A stretch of DNA of 42,196 nucleotides from a virus. Each line of letters starts with the position of its first letter. Positions within the stretch are counted from its first letter, which is position 1. The DNA lies in IMG/VR virus record IMGVR_UViG_3300023082_000004, positions 1 to 42,196 of that record; one strand, 5' to 3'. Below are positions 39,901 to 42,196 of the stretch, in pieces. Under the pieces are notes generated by a model. That model was not told where the DNA came from. It worked only from the letters and a program-made list of their open reading frames with translations, and made no database searches. The position numbers were made by a program, and so were the translations under genes.

Positions 39901-40566
39901 ATGGAGAAATTAACTTGGTTTAAATTTGTTATATCCGACTGGATGATGGGAAAGATTCAGAAATGCCCTGAAGTCACTCAGGCAAGGTTTATAAGGCTAT
40001 GTTGCTTATACTGGAATAAAGAATGTTTTTTGACTGTTGAAGATGCGGAAATTGAAATAGACGAAGAGCATTTAACTATTCTTAAAAATAAAAAGATTAT
40101 CGCTTTTGATGATTGGCACGTAAGGATAAAATTCCTTGACGAACAAAACGGAGAGGTGCTAGAATTATCTGAAAAAAGACGTTTAGCCGTTCAAGAAAGA
40201 TGGAGAAAATTAAAAGAAAAAAATACAATTGTATCAAAATCTAATACAATTGTAATACAAAGCGATACAGATAAGAGTAGAGTAGATAAGAGTATATTAA
40301 ATAATAATAGTATAGATGTACGAAAACTAAAGTTTTCTCAATCACTAATTCCTTTTGTTGATTTATATGGAGCGGAAGGGATAAGAGAGTTTTGCGATTA
40401 TTGGACCGAACCAAACAAATCAAATACAAAATTCAAACAGGAAACTGAAAAAACATGGGACACCACATTAAGATTAAAAAGATGGTTTAAGAATGATTTC
40501 AATAAACCTAAACAAAAATTAAACAAAGCAATTGACCAAAGCCAAAACAAAGAACTATTCAGTTAA
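39901..40566 (+). CDS. Putative replication protein / helicase loader, 221 aa
   Basis: The N-terminal part (WFKFVISDWMMGKIQKCPEV) resembles a winged helix, the middle is a polar linker, and the C-terminal part (IREFCDYWTEPNKSNTKFKQ, then TWDTTLRLKRWFKNDF) is the conserved end seen in DnaD-like or replisome-organiser proteins of Bacteroidota phages. It overlaps the helicase gene by 1 base (TAATG), which fits a loader that delivers the helicase to the origin. Confidence 0.65.
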   Translation: MEKLTWFKFVISDWMMGKIQKCPEVTQARFIRLCCLYWNKECFLTVEDAEIEIDEEHLTILKNKKIIAFDDWHVRIKFLDEQNGEVLELSEKRRLAVQERWRKLKEKNTIVSKSNTIVIQSDTDKSRVDKSILNNNSIDVRKLKFSQSLIPFVDLYGAEGIREFCDYWTEPNKSNTKFKQETEKTWDTTLRLKRWFKNDFNKPKQKLNKAIDQSQNKELFS

Positions 40567-41576
40567 TGAAAGCTAAAAAGAGAATATCAGATTATACCGA
40601 AAGCGTAATGCATCATTACGGAACAGGCGTACAGCGTGGAGTTGATACAGGATTTAAAACCTTAGATGAATTGTTAAGCTTTAAGCCTGGGTATAGCACT
40701 TTTTATTTAGGTTTTGCGGGGGCAGGAAAAACAGAGTTTCACATGGAAATGATGTTTAACCAGTCTGAAAAATTTGGATGGAAGCATGGTTTTTTATCTG
40801 GGGAGATTGGAAACATGGATGATGTAATCGCAGAGCTAATATCAAAAAGACTTAGAAAACCATTTTTTAAATCAAATCCTTATTCGGCAACTGAAAAAGA
40901 AATTTACCAAGCGATGAATTGGTTAGATGAATTTTTCTACCCGATTGATGGGGATGAAACCGATCATGATATTGAAAGTTTTTTTGCGTACTGGAAAAGT
41001 TTAGAGAAAGAATTAAAAATAAAATTAAATACAACCTCACTAGATCCGTTTAACGACTTAGAAGAAGATTTAGTTAAATACGGTGGTCGTGAGGATAAAT
41101 ACCTTGCTTGGGCGTTAAAAAAGGTTAGACAGGAAGCAAAGATTAACAATTGGCATAACAACATTGTAACCCACGCTAAAGACTTACCGCCAATCGTTTT
41201 AAAAGATATTACGGGGCAAGATGTTTACTGCACTGCAGTACCAACCTTAAATAGCTTTGCTGGTGGTGCTGTATGGGGGCGTAGAGCGTTTAATGTTGTG
41301 GGGGTTTGGAGGCCAGAGCATAACCGAATTAACGGAAAAGTAGATTTAACTATGAACCCATCAACAGGAACGCCATTCCAAGAAAATGAAGCGATTGTTA
41401 AAATATTAAAAGCAAAACCAAAAGGAACATCCAAAAAAGGCGCAACATCGGTTTTCTTCGACTGGCAAAAAAACAGGTACTACGAAATAATAGGAGGCGA
41501 AAACCTTTACGCTTTTGAACACGAAAATATTAACGAAACAATAAATACGGCGATAGTGCCAAACGATTTATTTTAG
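40566..41576 (+). CDS. Replicative helicase, DnaB/RecA-type ATPase domain
   Basis: This 336-residue protein has the RecA-like fold of DnaB C-terminal domains: Walker A GFAGAGKT (residues 49-56), then HGFLSGEIGNMDDVIAELIS and LDPFNDLEEDL (probable Walker B region), NNIVTHAKDLPP (sensor-like) and a C-terminal FFDWQKNRYYEI. The N-terminal DnaB domain is absent. It would unwind phage DNA or act as a related RecA-type ATPase. It is coupled to the loader upstream. Confidence 0.8.
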   Translation: MKAKKRISDYTESVMHHYGTGVQRGVDTGFKTLDELLSFKPGYSTFYLGFAGAGKTEFHMEMMFNQSEKFGWKHGFLSGEIGNMDDVIAELISKRLRKPFFKSNPYSATEKEIYQAMNWLDEFFYPIDGDETDHDIESFFAYWKSLEKELKIKLNTTSLDPFNDLEEDLVKYGGREDKYLAWALKKVRQEAKINNWHNNIVTHAKDLPPIVLKDITGQDVYCTAVPTLNSFAGGAVWGRRAFNVVGVWRPEHNRINGKVDLTMNPSTGTPFQENEAIVKILKAKPKGTSKKGATSVFFDWQKNRYYEIIGGENLYAFEHENINETINTAIVPNDLF

Positions 41577-41580
41577 AATT

Positions 41581-41793
41581 ATGAAAAGACTTAATATTGC
41601 TTTTATGGCATTTTACAATATTCTGTTTAACAAAACTCATATTTACGCTTCGCCTGCGCATACAACAGTATCGGCGACCAGAACCGAGGTAATTGATATG
41701 CAAAACGAAATTATTAGAATGTGTAATGATGAGATTATACAAACTAACTTAATAAACGAGGTAAAATCAATCTTAACAGAACAAAAAAAATGA
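41581..41793 (+). CDS. Hypothetical protein, 70 aa
   Basis: MKRLNIAFMAFYNILFNKTH..., with a helical acidic second half ending VKSILTEQKK. It starts 4 bases after the helicase and overlaps the next gene by 4 bases. No function is recognised. Confidence 0.6.
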   Translation: MKRLNIAFMAFYNILFNKTHIYASPAHTTVSATRTEVIDMQNEIIRMCNDEIIQTNLINEVKSILTEQKK

Positions 41794-42152
41794 AAGAGCT
41801 TTTGGAACATTACGAAAACCAAATACAAGCATGGCACCTGTTTTTTGAGTCATTTGAAAATTACCAGAATGCTATTTCAATAGTTCGCGGTATTTCAATA
41901 GAAATGAACAGCGAGTTAATTAAATTTGGAAAATCAAATCCTAATAGCCCGAAAATTGAAATATCGAAAAAACGCATAGATACTTTACTTGGCTGTATGG
42001 ATGTATTAGATGGATTAACCGCTAGATGCATAAAACAAAGCTCTCAGTTGAAAAAAAATAAAGAAATGTACTTTGAGTTGGAAAAAGAAAATAAGAAGCT
42101 TAGAACTGATATTTTTGCGTTAACACAATCACTAGAAGATGAAACTAATTGA
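41790..42152 (+). CDS. Coiled-coil hypothetical protein, 120 aa
   Basis: Helical throughout, with a coiled-coil C-terminus (QLKKNKEMYFELEKENKKLR). The end of the gene is repeated at the window start because of the circular overlap. It may be a small structural or accessory protein of the replication cluster; no family is recognised. Confidence 0.7.
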   Translation: MKELLEHYENQIQAWHLFFESFENYQNAISIVRGISIEMNSELIKFGKSNPNSPKIEISKKRIDTLLGCMDVLDGLTARCIKQSSQLKKNKEMYFELEKENKKLRTDIFALTQSLEDETN

Positions 42153-42196
42153 TATTAACGGAGCGTACATCCAAACGCAATTTACGAACAACGGCA
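42070..42196. repeat. Terminal direct repeat (right copy)
   Basis: This copy is identical to bases 1-127 and contains the end of the coiled-coil gene and the first 58 bases of the 92-residue gene that starts at 70. See the left copy for the circularity argument. Confidence 0.95.

Noticed and set aside
1-42196. tRNA genes, CRISPR arrays, insertion sequences, integrase
   Set aside because: I looked for acceptor-stem/CCA-like cloverleaf patterns, regular short repeats, transposase or recombinase motifs and saw none; weak cases could be missed by eye.

Overview
The window is a complete genome of a tailed, siphovirus-like phage of a Bacteroidota host. Its first 127 bases are identical to its last 127 (1-127 = 42070-42196), so it is a circular assembly cut open inside a gene; the unit genome is 42,069 bp. 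A Bacteroidota host is suggested by repeated -7 boxes of the form TAnnTTTG (mostly TATATTTG), by weak Shine-Dalgarno sites, by AT-rich sequence and by signal peptides ending in A-x-A-Q. I cannot name the host genus. I see no tRNA, CRISPR array, integrase, transposase or reverse transcriptase.

Layout. Nearly all genes read rightward. (a) 39696 through the ends to about 1950: a small helix-turn-helix protein, a putative helicase loader, a DnaB/RecA-type helicase, small unknown genes and a RuvC-like nuclease. (b) 1972-9905: head genes in HK97 order: small and large terminase, portal, prohead protease, major capsid protein, head-tail connector-like proteins and a probable tail-tube protein. (c) 9927-11334: an inserted cassette with its own terminator and promoter, coding for an exported protein and small membrane proteins. 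(d) 11344-25713: tail genes: completion and chaperone candidates, a 1083-residue tape measure, tail-tip proteins, three fibre-like proteins that all start with Sec signal peptides, and a beta-helix tailspike candidate. (e) 25715-27211: small membrane proteins. (f) 27245-28575: three consecutive stem-loops, then a PAPS-reductase-type PP-loop gene bounded by terminators. (g) 28601-29824: lysis module with a GH24 endolysin, a holin-like protein and two membrane peptides under 30 residues. (h) 31709 down to 29880: the only leftward operon, headed by an XRE-type regulator, followed by about eight mostly tiny genes, one with an in-frame stop. (i) 31843-39589: rightward early region with many small genes, a putative annealing protein with a PD-(D/E)XK nuclease, a stand-alone DnaA domain IV protein, an HNH nuclease and an orphan DNA methyltransferase.

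How the parts work together. The divergent region 31710-31842 looks like the regulatory switch between the leftward operon and the early genes. Early genes supply recombination (nuclease plus annealing partner), replication (DnaA-C protein, loader, helicase) and DNA modification or nuclease functions. The late block builds head and tail, and the lysis genes release progeny. The signal-peptide fibres, the triple stem-loop upstream of the PP-loop gene and the start-proximal promoters are the least ordinary parts.

All functional calls come from reading motifs and gene order; no database search was run.
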